Positions 47,248 through 58,200 of a stretch of DNA of 64,000 nucleotides are shown here, piece after piece. The notes under the pieces are model-generated. The model saw only the letters and a program-made list of their open reading frames with translations, was not told where the DNA came from and made no database searches. The stretch spans positions 1 to 64,000 of the forward strand of contig NZ_JAUTDR010000007.1 of the NCBI RefSeq assembly GCF_030649675.1, written 5' to 3'. Origin of the DNA: Haliea sp. E1-2-M8. Its GTDB lineage: Bacteria; Pseudomonadota; Gammaproteobacteria; Pseudomonadales; Halieaceae. The first letter of the stretch is position 1. Each line of letters starts with the position of its first letter. Both the position numbers and the translations under genes were made by a program.

Positions 47248-48465
47248 ATGAAGGACTTCAACCCCGAGATACGTCGTGTCGATATTGATGCCGAAGGCGG
47301 TCTCAAAGAGTACCTGGAGTTTATGCGCGAACAGCGGTCGGGCGACGCCCGGAATGTTATGGAGGGTGTGTTGCTGCAGCGGCCTGATTTCGCTCTGGGC
47401 CATATCCTCATCGGTAACACCTACTATCAGGAAAAGCGCATGGCGCTCGCGATCGAAGCCTACGAGCGCGCGCTGGAGCTAAACCCGAATATGGCCCCGG
47501 CGCCATTCATGATCGGCATCATTCATAAGCAAGGGGATGATCAGGACGCCGCCCGCAGGGCCTTCGAATCCTCGGTGAGCCTGTCGGCGGATTTTCTACC
47601 TGCACAGGTCGCACTGAACCTGACGCTAATCGATTCCGGCCAGCTTGCCGAAGCGGAAGAGCGTCTGCTGAGTCTGGTCGAGACCAATCCCCAGAATCTT
47701 GCTGCCCATCTTATGCTGGTAAACGTACTGACCAAGCTTGATCGGCTCGACGTGGCCGTTAAAAGACTGGAAGAGCTGGTTCGGGAAAATTCCGAGCTTC
47801 ACATCGTCCGTCAGATGTTGGGTAAACTGCACGTCCGCGCAGGCAACCTGGAACAAGCCAGGGCCGTCTTCCAGGAAGCCGTGGAGATCGCATCGGAACA
47901 CCCTACGATCCGCTATGAACTCGGCAATACTCATTACAAGCTGGGGGAGTACAAAGAGGCGGAGGAACAATTCAGGGAAGTGCTCAAGCGCTTCAAGTTC
48001 CTGAATCCCGTACAATACCGTCTGGCCGACACCCTGGTCCAAATGGGCAGGCTGGATGAGGCATTGAGCATTCTGCAGGGCATTGCGCGTCGATCAATGC
48101 GTGCCAATTCTGCCCATCAACGAATCGGTATTATTCAAACGCTGCAGGGCAACTACGATGCGGCGCTCCGATCTTACCGAGCTGCGCTGCGTTATGACCG
48201 TAATCTGCTGAAAAATTATCCCGATTTACGGGCTAAATTCCAGGATGTGCAGGACCCCGAGTCAGTTGCCAAAGAGCTGGCCCAGCGTTTTCGTGAAATA
48301 GACGCCGAGCCGCCCAAGCCGATGAGCCCTGAGCAGGCCAGGAAAGTTCGAGAGTTTCTCGCATCCACTGCAGCCAAGACGGCGATGGGCCGAATAGCAC
48401 AGCGCCTGCGTGACAAGTCGGGGGCTGCCGGCGAGAAGCGCGGGCACTGGGGCTCAAAAACCTAG
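47248..48465 (+). CDS. tetratricopeptide repeat protein
   Basis: A 405-residue protein built of about eight TPR units, clear examples being NTYYQEKRMALAIEAYERAL, GKLHVRAGNLEQARAVFQEA and GNTHYKLGEYKEAEEQFREV. A charged, partly disordered tail (about 340-405) follows. No signal peptide or transmembrane segment; a cytoplasmic scaffold is likely. It diverges from the esterase and converges on the 1045-residue protein gene, with a strong hairpin between them. Confidence 0.85.
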   Translation: MKDFNPEIRRVDIDAEGGLKEYLEFMREQRSGDARNVMEGVLLQRPDFALGHILIGNTYYQEKRMALAIEAYERALELNPNMAPAPFMIGIIHKQGDDQDAARRAFESSVSLSADFLPAQVALNLTLIDSGQLAEAEERLLSLVETNPQNLAAHLMLVNVLTKLDRLDVAVKRLEELVRENSELHIVRQMLGKLHVRAGNLEQARAVFQEAVEIASEHPTIRYELGNTHYKLGEYKEAEEQFREVLKRFKFLNPVQYRLADTLVQMGRLDEALSILQGIARRSMRANSAHQRIGIIQTLQGNYDAALRSYRAALRYDRNLLKNYPDLRAKFQDVQDPESVAKELAQRFREIDAEPPKPMSPEQARKVREFLASTAAKTAMGRIAQRLRDKSGAAGEKRGHWGSKT

Positions 48466-48495
48466 CTTCCCGGTTCGCCGGGAGAGGATCAGAAA

Positions 48496-48522
48496 AAAGC
48501 GGTGGCCAATCGCCACCGCTTT
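48496..48522. terminator. intrinsic terminator between convergent genes
   Basis: AAAGCGGTGGC (48496-48506) and GCCACCGCTTT (48512-48522) form an 11-bp stem with a 5-base loop. On the minus strand it is followed by a six-T run, so it should end the 1045-residue gene transcript best; it may also serve the TPR gene. Confidence 0.82.
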
Positions 48523-48547
48523 CGGTTTCGGACGTGGTGGTCTGGGG

Positions 48548-51500
48548 TCAGGGACTCGTGGGCGGCGCTACCGCACCGGTAATACCGATGTACTCCTGGG
48601 TATCCGTATCGCCATCGGTTTCCACCGCGATAATCGACGGATTCTGCAGGGTCACAAAGCCACCCAGGTCGAGTCCTTCGATACACACCGGCGGTGTGAA
48701 TGTGTCGGCGTTGTCGCGAATCAGCTCCACCGTCTGGTCCTCCCTGCTGGTGCCCACCAGTTCATCATCGGCAGTTTCCTGCGCTGCTCCACAGACTACA
48801 CCCTCCTGGCGCACCAGTAGCGAGAAGCTGTCCACTGAGGTAACGAAGCCCGGTGCACCAGCTGGACACTCTTTCACGTCTTCACCCACACTCGTGATGC
48901 TGCTGGTGGTCTTCAGGTTCAGGTCAAGGCAGGTCGAGTACAGTGCGCAGTCGCCGTTGACCGAGGAGTCACTGCCGAAACAATTGGGGGTATTCGGCAG
49001 GTCGGCGTTGCCGTCGCCGGTACTGCCGTCGTCGCCCCGGTCAACCACGATGGATACCGACAGGTCGTTCAGGCGTACCGCAGTCTCGACCGCATCGAGC
49101 GTCGCGGAATCGTCCACCAGCAGGAACTGCGGCGGGAGATTCTGCTGGGAGCAGAACAGCACTTCGTCCTGACCGGTAATGTTGAGCGGAGGCGTTCCAT
49201 TACAGGTTGTCCGCTCCAGTTCGAGGTCGACCGGGATAGTGGAGCAATCGTCAGCACGCACGCCGTGGCAGACGCCCTGCTTGATGGCGTCACCAAGTCC
49301 GGTGCCCTGGAAGATGGACTCGCAATCGGTTTCGTTGCGTACGCCGTGGCAGTAGCCGCTGGCGAGAGCGCCGTCCAGGTCGTCGCAGTTCACGGCCAGT
49401 ACATCATTGACGGTCGTCCCGGAACTCATGCACTGCGTTTTCAGGCCACCGGATGCCGACATGCTCGCGAACAGCTGGTTGATCGTGTCTACCGACAGCA
49501 GCACAGTCGCATCGCTGGCATTGGCGATCTGCATCGCAGGCGCCGAAGGTTGCTGGATAACCGCGCCCGGGCTCTGTTCGACGTCAGGGTCTAGTGTCAG
49601 GGTCTCGAAGTCACCACTCAACGCTGCCAGGAAACCCTGTGGGGTAATCTCCACCGAAGCCAGGCTGCCGGACAATGATGCCTGCCCGAACTCCTCCACC
49701 TTGGTCTCGTCGACCTTGATGTCGCCGAGTTCGATCGGGTCGGGTTCCGAGGCGCCGACAGCGTCCCCGACGTTGTCGAACTGGGTCGGGTCGACGGAAG
49801 TATCGATACCGAGATCAGCCTGGCCGAAGGTGAAGATCGTGACCAGCGCGTTGAGCGTAAAGTTGCAAAGTGCAGCGAATGTGCATTGGTCGAAATCGGC
49901 TTTGGGGAATGTCACATCCGTGGTGGAGCTAAAGCTCGGCTCCGGCACCGGCCCGCCGAAGAACTGCCCCTCGGTAATGTCAAAGCTGAAACTCAGGTCC
50001 TTGATTTTGGTATTGGCTATGACATCAACATCGGTCGAGTTGCCAACTCCAAGTACGCACTCCCCGCAACTGTCTTTGGCGGTGGAGACCACTTCTATGT
50101 CGGGCAACGTGACGGCAACCTCGATTTTGTCGTTGACAAAGGTCACCGGGCAACTGACGTCGGTTGGATCGATATTGACCTGGGTAATGTTGACCGGTGC
50201 GTTTGCCGTACAGGCGCAGGGGCCGGGGTCGATATTGAGCGTGGTGACAAATTGCGGCAGAGGACCTATTGCGTCCTTCACGGCGGTGGCAAACTGCTCA
50301 CCTACCGCCGGGCATTTCTGGTTGATCAGCGTCTGTACCGCCTGCGGTGTGAGGCCCACCACAAATGAATTTTCGATCGAGTCAGCTGTCAACTCCATCG
50401 CTTCAGCGATCGCCGGCGCCAATTCCCCCCGGGCGTTATGGTCGAATACGCCTGCCGCCTGGCTGGCCGACATTGCCGCCAGCGAGACGGCGGGCGACTG
50501 CACTCCGCCCACGGCGAAGATCACGTTGTCGAAGGCGCGATTACCCTGTTCGTCCAGGGCGTCCGCGGTCATGTCGTTGGCGCCGCGGTCGAGGGTGCCC
50601 AGCGGCTGGTTCCCACTGTCCAGGTCTGCGCGAAGGTCGGTCTGGGGAAGCAGTTCGTCGATGATGTACTCGTACTGGTCAGCGGTGGTCATGCCGTTGC
50701 CGGGGACGAAGGTCATGCTGGACAGGTCCAGCGGCGCTCCGTTCAGCTTGACCGCGGCGATGGGCAGGCCGTGCTTGACCGCGCCCTGTACCGGGGTCGG
50801 CACCGCACTGACAATCTCCTGGTCTGCTGGAGAGGTTATATCTACCCCGAATATCGCAAACTGGCCTAGGTCTTCCATGTTGTCGATGTAGCACTGGTCG
50901 CTTCCGGGTGGGCCGGGTATCGGGGCGTGTTGCACCCGTTCGCCGTCGACGTAGATGATGTGGCCGCCCGCGGGCAGTCCGTCCAGAGCGAAGGAGATCG
51001 TGTTGGAAGCGAACTGCTCCACGCTGGCGATATCGACTACCAGGTCCGAAACGGTAACGTTTTCACCGCCTATGACTACTGTGCCCAGGTCGCCCGGAAA
51101 GCTGCCGGGGAGCTCGCTGGCCGGGTTGATGCCCAGTTCGTCGAGGATATCCATGCCATCCACGAGTATTTCCAGGGAGGCGGGATCGAGTCCCGTGGCC
51201 GCCATCAGCACTTCAACGGTATCGCCGCTGTTAGATACCTGGCCTGTGGGCTGGTAAAGGCGCATGTAGGGTATGTTGGAGCAGTAGGCATGCACTACGT
51301 CGTCGCCTTCCGTCGCCGTGACCGAGAGCAGTGGAACCGGGGCGCTTATCTGTAAACCCCGGTTAGCAGGCTGCAGGCGGTAATCGCTCGGGGATACGCG
51401 GCTTTTTATATGAGCCAGGTCGCCATCCTGCACCGGCAGCGTACCAAGGATGTTGCCCTCGCTATCCAGCGCGAGCATTCTCGCCTGGAGCACGGCGGCG

Positions 51501-51685
51501 CCGCTGTCTCCGGTCAGTTCAATCCTGATACGGTGCTTGCCGACACAATCATTGCCCGGGTGGCCCTGGGTATAAGGTAGCGCACACTGGAGGCCGAGGG
51601 ATGCCTGGGCGCCTGAGGCGGTGAAGGGAAGCAGGCAAGTACCGAGTGCCGCGATTGCGAGAGACTTTAAAAATTTTATAGCCAT
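48548..51685 (-). CDS. large exported protein, 1045 aa, unknown function
   Basis: A 1045-residue protein with a clear signal peptide (FLKSLAIAALGTCLLPFTAS, then GAQA). It is acidic and rich in Val, Asp and Ala, with about 30 Cys, many in the C-terminal third (for example GYCHGVRNETDCESIFQGTG and QGVCHGVRADDCSTI, an internal repeat CHGVRxxDC). The N-terminal part has Ig-like beta features (GDTVEVLMAATGLDPASLEI, VFGVDITSPADQEIVSAVPT-like). No anchor or catalytic motif is seen. It could be an extracellular or periplasmic structural protein. The ATG at 51685 starts the signal peptide; the frame extends to 51808 without coding character. It diverges from the megasynthase genes. Confidence 0.72.
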   Translation of the reverse strand: MAIKFLKSLAIAALGTCLLPFTASGAQASLGLQCALPYTQGHPGNDCVGKHRIRIELTGDSGAAVLQARMLALDSEGNILGTLPVQDGDLAHIKSRVSPSDYRLQPANRGLQISAPVPLLSVTATEGDDVVHAYCSNIPYMRLYQPTGQVSNSGDTVEVLMAATGLDPASLEILVDGMDILDELGINPASELPGSFPGDLGTVVIGGENVTVSDLVVDIASVEQFASNTISFALDGLPAGGHIIYVDGERVQHAPIPGPPGSDQCYIDNMEDLGQFAIFGVDITSPADQEIVSAVPTPVQGAVKHGLPIAAVKLNGAPLDLSSMTFVPGNGMTTADQYEYIIDELLPQTDLRADLDSGNQPLGTLDRGANDMTADALDEQGNRAFDNVIFAVGGVQSPAVSLAAMSASQAAGVFDHNARGELAPAIAEAMELTADSIENSFVVGLTPQAVQTLINQKCPAVGEQFATAVKDAIGPLPQFVTTLNIDPGPCACTANAPVNITQVNIDPTDVSCPVTFVNDKIEVAVTLPDIEVVSTAKDSCGECVLGVGNSTDVDVIANTKIKDLSFSFDITEGQFFGGPVPEPSFSSTTDVTFPKADFDQCTFAALCNFTLNALVTIFTFGQADLGIDTSVDPTQFDNVGDAVGASEPDPIELGDIKVDETKVEEFGQASLSGSLASVEITPQGFLAALSGDFETLTLDPDVEQSPGAVIQQPSAPAMQIANASDATVLLSVDTINQLFASMSASGGLKTQCMSSGTTVNDVLAVNCDDLDGALASGYCHGVRNETDCESIFQGTGLGDAIKQGVCHGVRADDCSTIPVDLELERTTCNGTPPLNITGQDEVLFCSQQNLPPQFLLVDDSATLDAVETAVRLNDLSVSIVVDRGDDGSTGDGNADLPNTPNCFGSDSSVNGDCALYSTCLDLNLKTTSSITSVGEDVKECPAGAPGFVTSVDSFSLLVRQEGVVCGAAQETADDELVGTSREDQTVELIRDNADTFTPPVCIEGLDLGGFVTLQNPSIIAVETDGDTDTQEYIGITGAVAPPTSP

Positions 51686-52242
51686 AGTATATCGCCCCAT
51701 TTTACAAATGTTGAAAACAGGAACATACGTCTTGGGCAATCCTTGCAGGGAATTCGTGCATCCGGCCTGGTACAGAGCCCCCGGGTTTTCCCGCAGTGTT
51801 CCGAACACTTCCTGATCTCAGGCAAATGTGAAAACTCGGGGACGCTAAATGAAGGTAGGTTAGGAATTCGGCATGCGCAAGCGGGCCCCGGAAAAATAAA
51901 TAGCTCTGGTGTCAGGTTTTTTTACACTCTTGCCGTTTGCGTGACTGGAATTGGTATCAGGGAAACTATTTTCAGGATCTGCGTTGCGCAGAGGTCAGGT
52001 CGCGACTATATATTTTGTAGGCTGTATTAGAAACGGTGCTTGAATTGAGCAGGCGGACCATATATCGCTTTGCCAGTTGGTTACCGTCGGCTCACAAAGG
52101 CTTCCAAGCATAGAGAAGTCAGATCAAGGAGGCGCCCTGGCCCCACCCGGGATGGCGTCGTGTTTGCCGATGGTCTGGGTTCCTTTAACGCCGCTTTGGT
52201 CGTTGCTACGACTTGCTACGCAGTATTCCCTGGGGGGATGAA
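51686..52242. promoter_or_regulatory. 557-bp divergent control region before the megasynthase
   Basis: No gene is supported here. The region separates the exported-protein gene (minus) from the PKS-like genes (plus) and is less GC-rich than its surroundings, with patches such as GGTTTTTTTACACTC (51917) and GACTATATATTTTGTAGG (52004). Both promoters are expected to lie here; I cannot assign exact elements. Confidence 0.45.
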
Positions 52243-55200
52243 ATGGAAGTCAGTAATCGTCAACCAATTCAGGTGGTGGGCTACACCCCCGCCGAAATGG
52301 GATCGATCAGTTTACCCGTGGCCATCGCTCGCACGGGCGGCATCGGAGTGCTGGACCTCGAATTCAGTGAGCCTCAGCACGGGCTGGTGACGTTGCGCGA
52401 GTTACTGCGCTCCACCCGGGGCCGGGTAGGGGTTCGTCTCGGCGCACGTGCGCCGCATGAGTTTTCGGCTTTGCTGGATGAGCTCTCCGAGCGACAGCAT
52501 TGGCTGGTCGTAAGTCAGACGGGCGCCATCAGCCTGGCCGAACGCTGCGAACAGCTGCCGGCAAGCGACCATCGCGAGCTCGTGCTCGAAGTCACCGATG
52601 CGGCGGAACTCCATCTCGACAGGACACTGCCAGTCACTGCCATTGTGGCTCGTGGCAACGAAGCGGGGGGCCGGGTCGGTGAAGACAGCAGCCTGATACT
52701 GCTACAGAAGCTGTTGGCCACAACACACCTGCCCATCTACGTGGAGGGAGGGATCGGTGTCAACGCCGCCGCGGCCTGCTACAGCACAGGCGCCGCCGGC
52801 GTTGTGCTCGGCGCGCAGCTGCTAATGATGCCGGAATCGCCTCTACCGCAAGCGTGGCAGGACGAGTTGAGCGGGCTGGCCGGAATGGAGGCGCGGCAGT
52901 TTGGCGAACGTCTCGGTTTTCCTGTCAGAGTCCTCACCCGCCCGGGTTACAAGGTTACCGCATCGCTACTCCAGCTCGAGGAGGAATTGTTGGCCTGCGG
53001 CGCTTCCCCTGAGCAATGGCTCGGTCGGGCACTGCCCCTGGTTGGCTGGGGTGCGCCAGGCTTCAGCGCCTGGCCTGTGGGCCAGGAACTTGGGCTGGCG
53101 CAGCGCTACCGCGATCTTTACAAGACCACTGGCCGGCTGGTGAAAGCGATTTTCGCCGCCGCCAACGAATACCCTGCAATCTGCCGGGATACACCACCGC
53201 TCGCCGAGGGCGCACCGCTGGCCCGTTCCCATGGAACGCGTTACCCCATTGTTCAAGGCCCCATGACCCGAGTGTCGGATTGCCCGGAATTCGCCGACAA
53301 GGTAGCCGACGCGGGCGCGCTGCCGTTCATGGCGCTGGCGTTAATGAGCGGCGAGCAAGTGCACTCCATGCTGTTGGAGACCCACAAGTTGCTCGGGCAC
53401 AAAGCCTGGGGCGTGGGGCTGCTGGGTTTTGTGCCACAGCAACTTCGCGACGCGCAGATCAAGGCCGTATTCGAAGTAAAGCCGCCATTTGCGTTAATTG
53501 CCGGAGGCCGCCCCGATCAGGCCGCTGAATTCGAACGTAATGGAATTCCGGCATATATTCATGTCCCTGCGCCAGAACTGCTGAAGATGTTCCTGGAGCA
53601 GGGTGCCACACGCTTCGTGTTCGAGGGGCGGGAATGTGGAGGTCACGTCGGTCCCCTGTCGAGCTTGATTCTCTGGGAAACGATGATCGATGTGCTGCTC
53701 GAGAACGTTCCGCGCGGTCAGGAATCCAAAATACACGTGCTGTTCGCCGGCGGAATCCATGACGCTCGCTCTGCGGCGCTGGTCTCCGTGATGGCGGCTC
53801 AGCTGGTACATCGAGGTTTCCGTATTGGCGTCTTGATGGGGAGTGCCTATCTATTCACTGAGGAAATAGTCAGCAGCGGTGCGGTCAAGCAGCGCTATCA
53901 GGACGAAGCGATCGCCTGCCGCGCCACGATCAACCTGGAGACTGGTCCGGGGCACGCGAGCCGCTGCGCGGTGGGTCCGTTTTCACGTCACTTTTATCAG
54001 GAGCGCGCCCGGGCAAGGGCGGCGAAAAAATCTGCTGACGAGGTTCGCGACCATCTCGAGGGCCTCAACCTCGGGCGCCTGCGCCTGGCTGCGAAGGGTG
54101 TTACCCGCCTCGATGATGGTGAACTGGTTGAAGTGGATGAGGAAGAGCAGGTCAATGAGGGCATGTATATGCTGGGCCAGGCTGCGACACTGCGCGACAG
54201 CGTGGTTGCGGTAGAGGATCTGCATCGGGATGTCAGCGAAGGCTCAGCTGCGCTGCTCGGTTTGTCCCCGGCGCGCGCGGCTGCACCCAAACGCGCTGTG
54301 CGCCCCTCGGATATCGCCATCATTGGCATCGGGACGCTGCTGCCCAAGGCGCAGGGCCCGAACCAATACTGGCTCAACATCATCAACAAGGTCAACGCCA
54401 TTACCGAGGTTCCCCGCCATCGTTGGGATTCGCGTTTGTACTTCGATGCGGACCGCACCGCAGGGGACAAGATCTACTCCAAGTGGGGCGGGTTCCTGGA
54501 CGAGGTCGCCTTTGATCCGCTTGCCTACGGAATACCGCCAAACGCCCTGAGGTCCATCGAGCCCCTTCAGCTCCTGGCCCTGGAGACCGCCCGCCGCGCA
54601 CTGGAAGATGCAGGCTATGCCGATGGCGATTTCGATCGCGAGCACACCTCGGTCATCCTCGGTGCCGGTGGCGGAGCAGGTGACCTGGGGATGCAATATG
54701 CAGTGCGCTCCGAGTTACCCATGTTCGTCGAGGCTCCGTTGGAAAAGGCTTTTGCGCGGCTCCCGGAGTGGACCGAGAATTCCTTCCCGGGGCTGCTGCT
54801 TAATGTGGTTGCAGGCCGTATTGCCAACCGCTTCGATCTCGGCGGCACTAACTGCATTGTCGACGCGGCCTGTGCGTCGTCTCTGGCGGCGTTTGATATA
54901 GCCGTCAGTGAGCTGGAAAGCGGCCGCAGCAAAGTGGCGATTGTCGGCGGAGTGGATACGGTTCAAAGCCCCTTCGGGTTCATGTGTTTCAGCAAGACCC
55001 AGGCATTATCTCCGCGCGGTGAGGCCAATACGTTTGACAAACGCGGTGACGGCATCGTCATCAGCGAAGGGCTGGCCATGGTGGTGCTAAAGCCACTGGC
55101 CGATGCCGAGCGCGACGGCGATCGCATTTATTCAGTGATCAAGTCCATTGGCAGCTCCAGTGATGGCAGGGCACTGGGTTTGACGGCGCCGTTGCCGGCC

Positions 55201-58200
55201 GGGCAGATGCGGGCTCTCAGGCGCGCCTATGAGAAGGCAGGCGTGAGCCCTGCCTCGCTGGGTCTGGTCGAGGCACACGGTACCGGTACGGCGGTCGGTG
55301 ACTCGGCCGAGCTTGAGACGATAATCGCTACTCTGCGGAGCGAGAACGCCCGCCCCAAGTCCATTGCTATCGGTTCGGTCAAGGCCCAGCTGGGCCACAC
55401 CAAGGCCACCGCAGGCACGGCGGGGCTGGTGAAGGCTGTGTTGGCGTTGCACCACAAAGTATTGCCGCCACATGTCGGTGTCGAAAATCCTCTGGATCCT
55501 ATCGCCGCCGTCGACAGCCCGGTATTTCTGCTGGATGAGGCCAGGCCGTGGCTAACCGACGGCGTCACACCACGCCGTGCCGGGGTCAGCGCATTTGGTT
55601 TCGGCGGCACCAATTTCCACGTCGTTTTGGAGGAGTATAGCTCCGAGTTCCGCAGCAAGGCTCAACCGCTGGGCGCCAGCGACTGGCCTGTGGAACTGTT
55701 AGTGTTCCGTGCCGCTGACGCCGGCGCACTCAAGGCGCAGCTCACTCGCCAAATCCGCAATCTCGATACCGGCGCACAACCGCGCCTCGCCGACCTCGCT
55801 TATACCTGTGCCATTGCTGCGGAGCGTTCCGGTCCGGGAGTGCAAGCGGCAGTGGTGGTGCACGACCTTGCCGGGCTGGCGGACGCGCTGGTTGCTTTGA
55901 TGCAAGTACTGGATGGCGGTGACCCGAAGAGTCTGCCTCTGCACGTGCGCCTGCACCTGGGTTCCAGCGATGACGAGGCGCCCACGGTCGCGTTCCTGTT
56001 CCCCGGCCAGGGTGCCCAGTACATCGGCATGTTGCGCGAGCCGACGCTGTATTTGCGCGAGCCTCGTGTTGCCATAGAGTATGCGGACGCCCACTTGAAT
56101 GGGTGTTTCTCAAGTCCACTCAGTCAGCTGATCTATCCGGCGCAAGCATTCAGCGATGTGGATCGCGCTGCCCAGGATCGGGCGCTGACCGACACCCATG
56201 TCGCGCAGCCGGCTATAGTGACGACTTCGCTCGGTTACATGGATCTGCTGCGCCGGGTGGGCGTAGTGCCGCGCATGGCCGCCGGTCACAGCCTGGGAGA
56301 GTACGTGGCGTTACACGCGGCGGGCGTGATGTCGCGTGACGCTCTGCTCGATCTTGCGGAAATACGTGGACGAGCGATGGGCGCAGCCAACGCCGATGGG
56401 GACGCGGGGTCCATGGCGGTGGTTATGGCAACACGCGAAGAAGTGACAGCCTATATCGCCGACTATCCGGGCCTGGTCCTGGCTAACCATAACGCCCCGA
56501 CACAGTGTGCGATTTCTGGCGTCTCGGCCGACGTTACGGCAGTGGCGGAGGCATTGACAGCCAAGGGTGTCAGGGTAGTCAAGCTGCCGGTGGCGGGGGC
56601 GTTTCACTCACGGCTGATGGAAGCAGCACAGAGCCCGTTGACGGAAGCGATCAAAAAAGTAGAGTTCAGCCCACCGCTATTGCCCGTCTATGGCAATACC
56701 ACTGGAAACGTGTATAGCAATGATCCCGCTACAATCTGTGACCAGCTTCAGGGCCACATGCTTGGCAGCGTACAGTTCCTCGACCAGATCGAAAACATGT
56801 ACCGCGACGGTGCCAGCGTCTTTCTCGAGGTGGGCCCGAAGAATACCTTGACCGGATTGGTCAATTCAGTGCTCGGCGATCGTCCCCACACAGCGGTGGC
56901 TACCGACCTTAAAGACGGAGGGTTGCGCGGAATTCTGGGCGCCCTGGCCCAGCTGGTAGGCTGTGGCGTTCAATTGCGAGTGAGTGCCCTGTTTGAAGAT
57001 CGTGCTGTTAGCCGTCTGCCTCAGAGCTTGCAGGCACCGTCGTTGCCTGCAACTGCCTGGTGGGTAGACGGAGGGGGCATCAGGCCACAGAACGATCCGG
57101 TTCACCGCACTGGCAAAGAACCGGCACTCACACTGGAGACACGCGAAGTGTCTGCTGCGGAGCAACTGGCGAGCGCCCCGGCGGCGCGGCCGACTGCGTC
57201 TTACGCAGCCGCAGCAGCGGTACCGGAAACCAAAGCCAATGTTCCCCCTGTTGCCCCCGCAGTTTCGAAGCCGACTGCCCCTGTGCCAGGGGCCGTATCC
57301 GAGACCGCCCAGGCTTTCATTGCTGATGCGGCAGCGGTACAACTTCAGGCACTGGATCTCTACCACACTACCATGCGGCAGTTTCTGGCTGTGCAGGAAG
57401 GGGTCATCCAGAATTTCCTCGGCGGCAATGCAACCCAGGCTAGCTCTACCCTGGGTCCAAACATTCCTGCTCCTGCTCCTGCTGCCGTTGCGCAGAGCGC
57501 GGAGTCGTATGAGGATCGGCCAACACAGAGTTCCCAGGTAGAGGCGCCAACAGCACCTGCGGCGCCGGCAGGAGCCGCAGCTGACACAGTTGCCGCTGCT
57601 CCGTCAGCGAACACGTCGGTACCTGGCCTGAGCCGCGACGACCTGTCCGAATTGGTCCTGCGCCTGACGGCCGAGCGTACCGGCTATCCGGTCGAGATGT
57701 TGGCTCTGGAACAGGATATAGAGGCAGAGCTGGGCATCGACTCGATAAAACGTGTCGAGATTGTCGGCGCGCTGACGAAAGAACTTCCCGCCAGCATGCA
57801 AACGACACTGCAGGCGGACGTGGAAGCGCTGACCCGCGCCAAGACGCTCGCCGCGGTCATTGACGGCATCGCTGCGCATCTGCCATCGCAGAGCTCCGCT
57901 CAGGCAGGTTCGCCTGCACCTGCTGACGTCGTTAGTCCTGCTGCCGTTGCGATGGCGCCGGGTCTGAGCCGCGACGACCTGTCGGAATTGGTCCTGCGTC
58001 TGACGGCCGAGCGCACCGGTTATCCGGTCGAAATGCTGGCCCTGGAGCAGGATATAGAGGCGGAGCTGGGTATTGACTCGATCAAACGCGTTGAGATTGT
58101 CGGTGCCTTGACCAAAGAGCTGCCCGACAGCATGCAGGCCACCCTGCAGGCCGACGTGGAAGCGCTGACCCGGGCCAAGACACTCGCCGCGGTTATCGAT

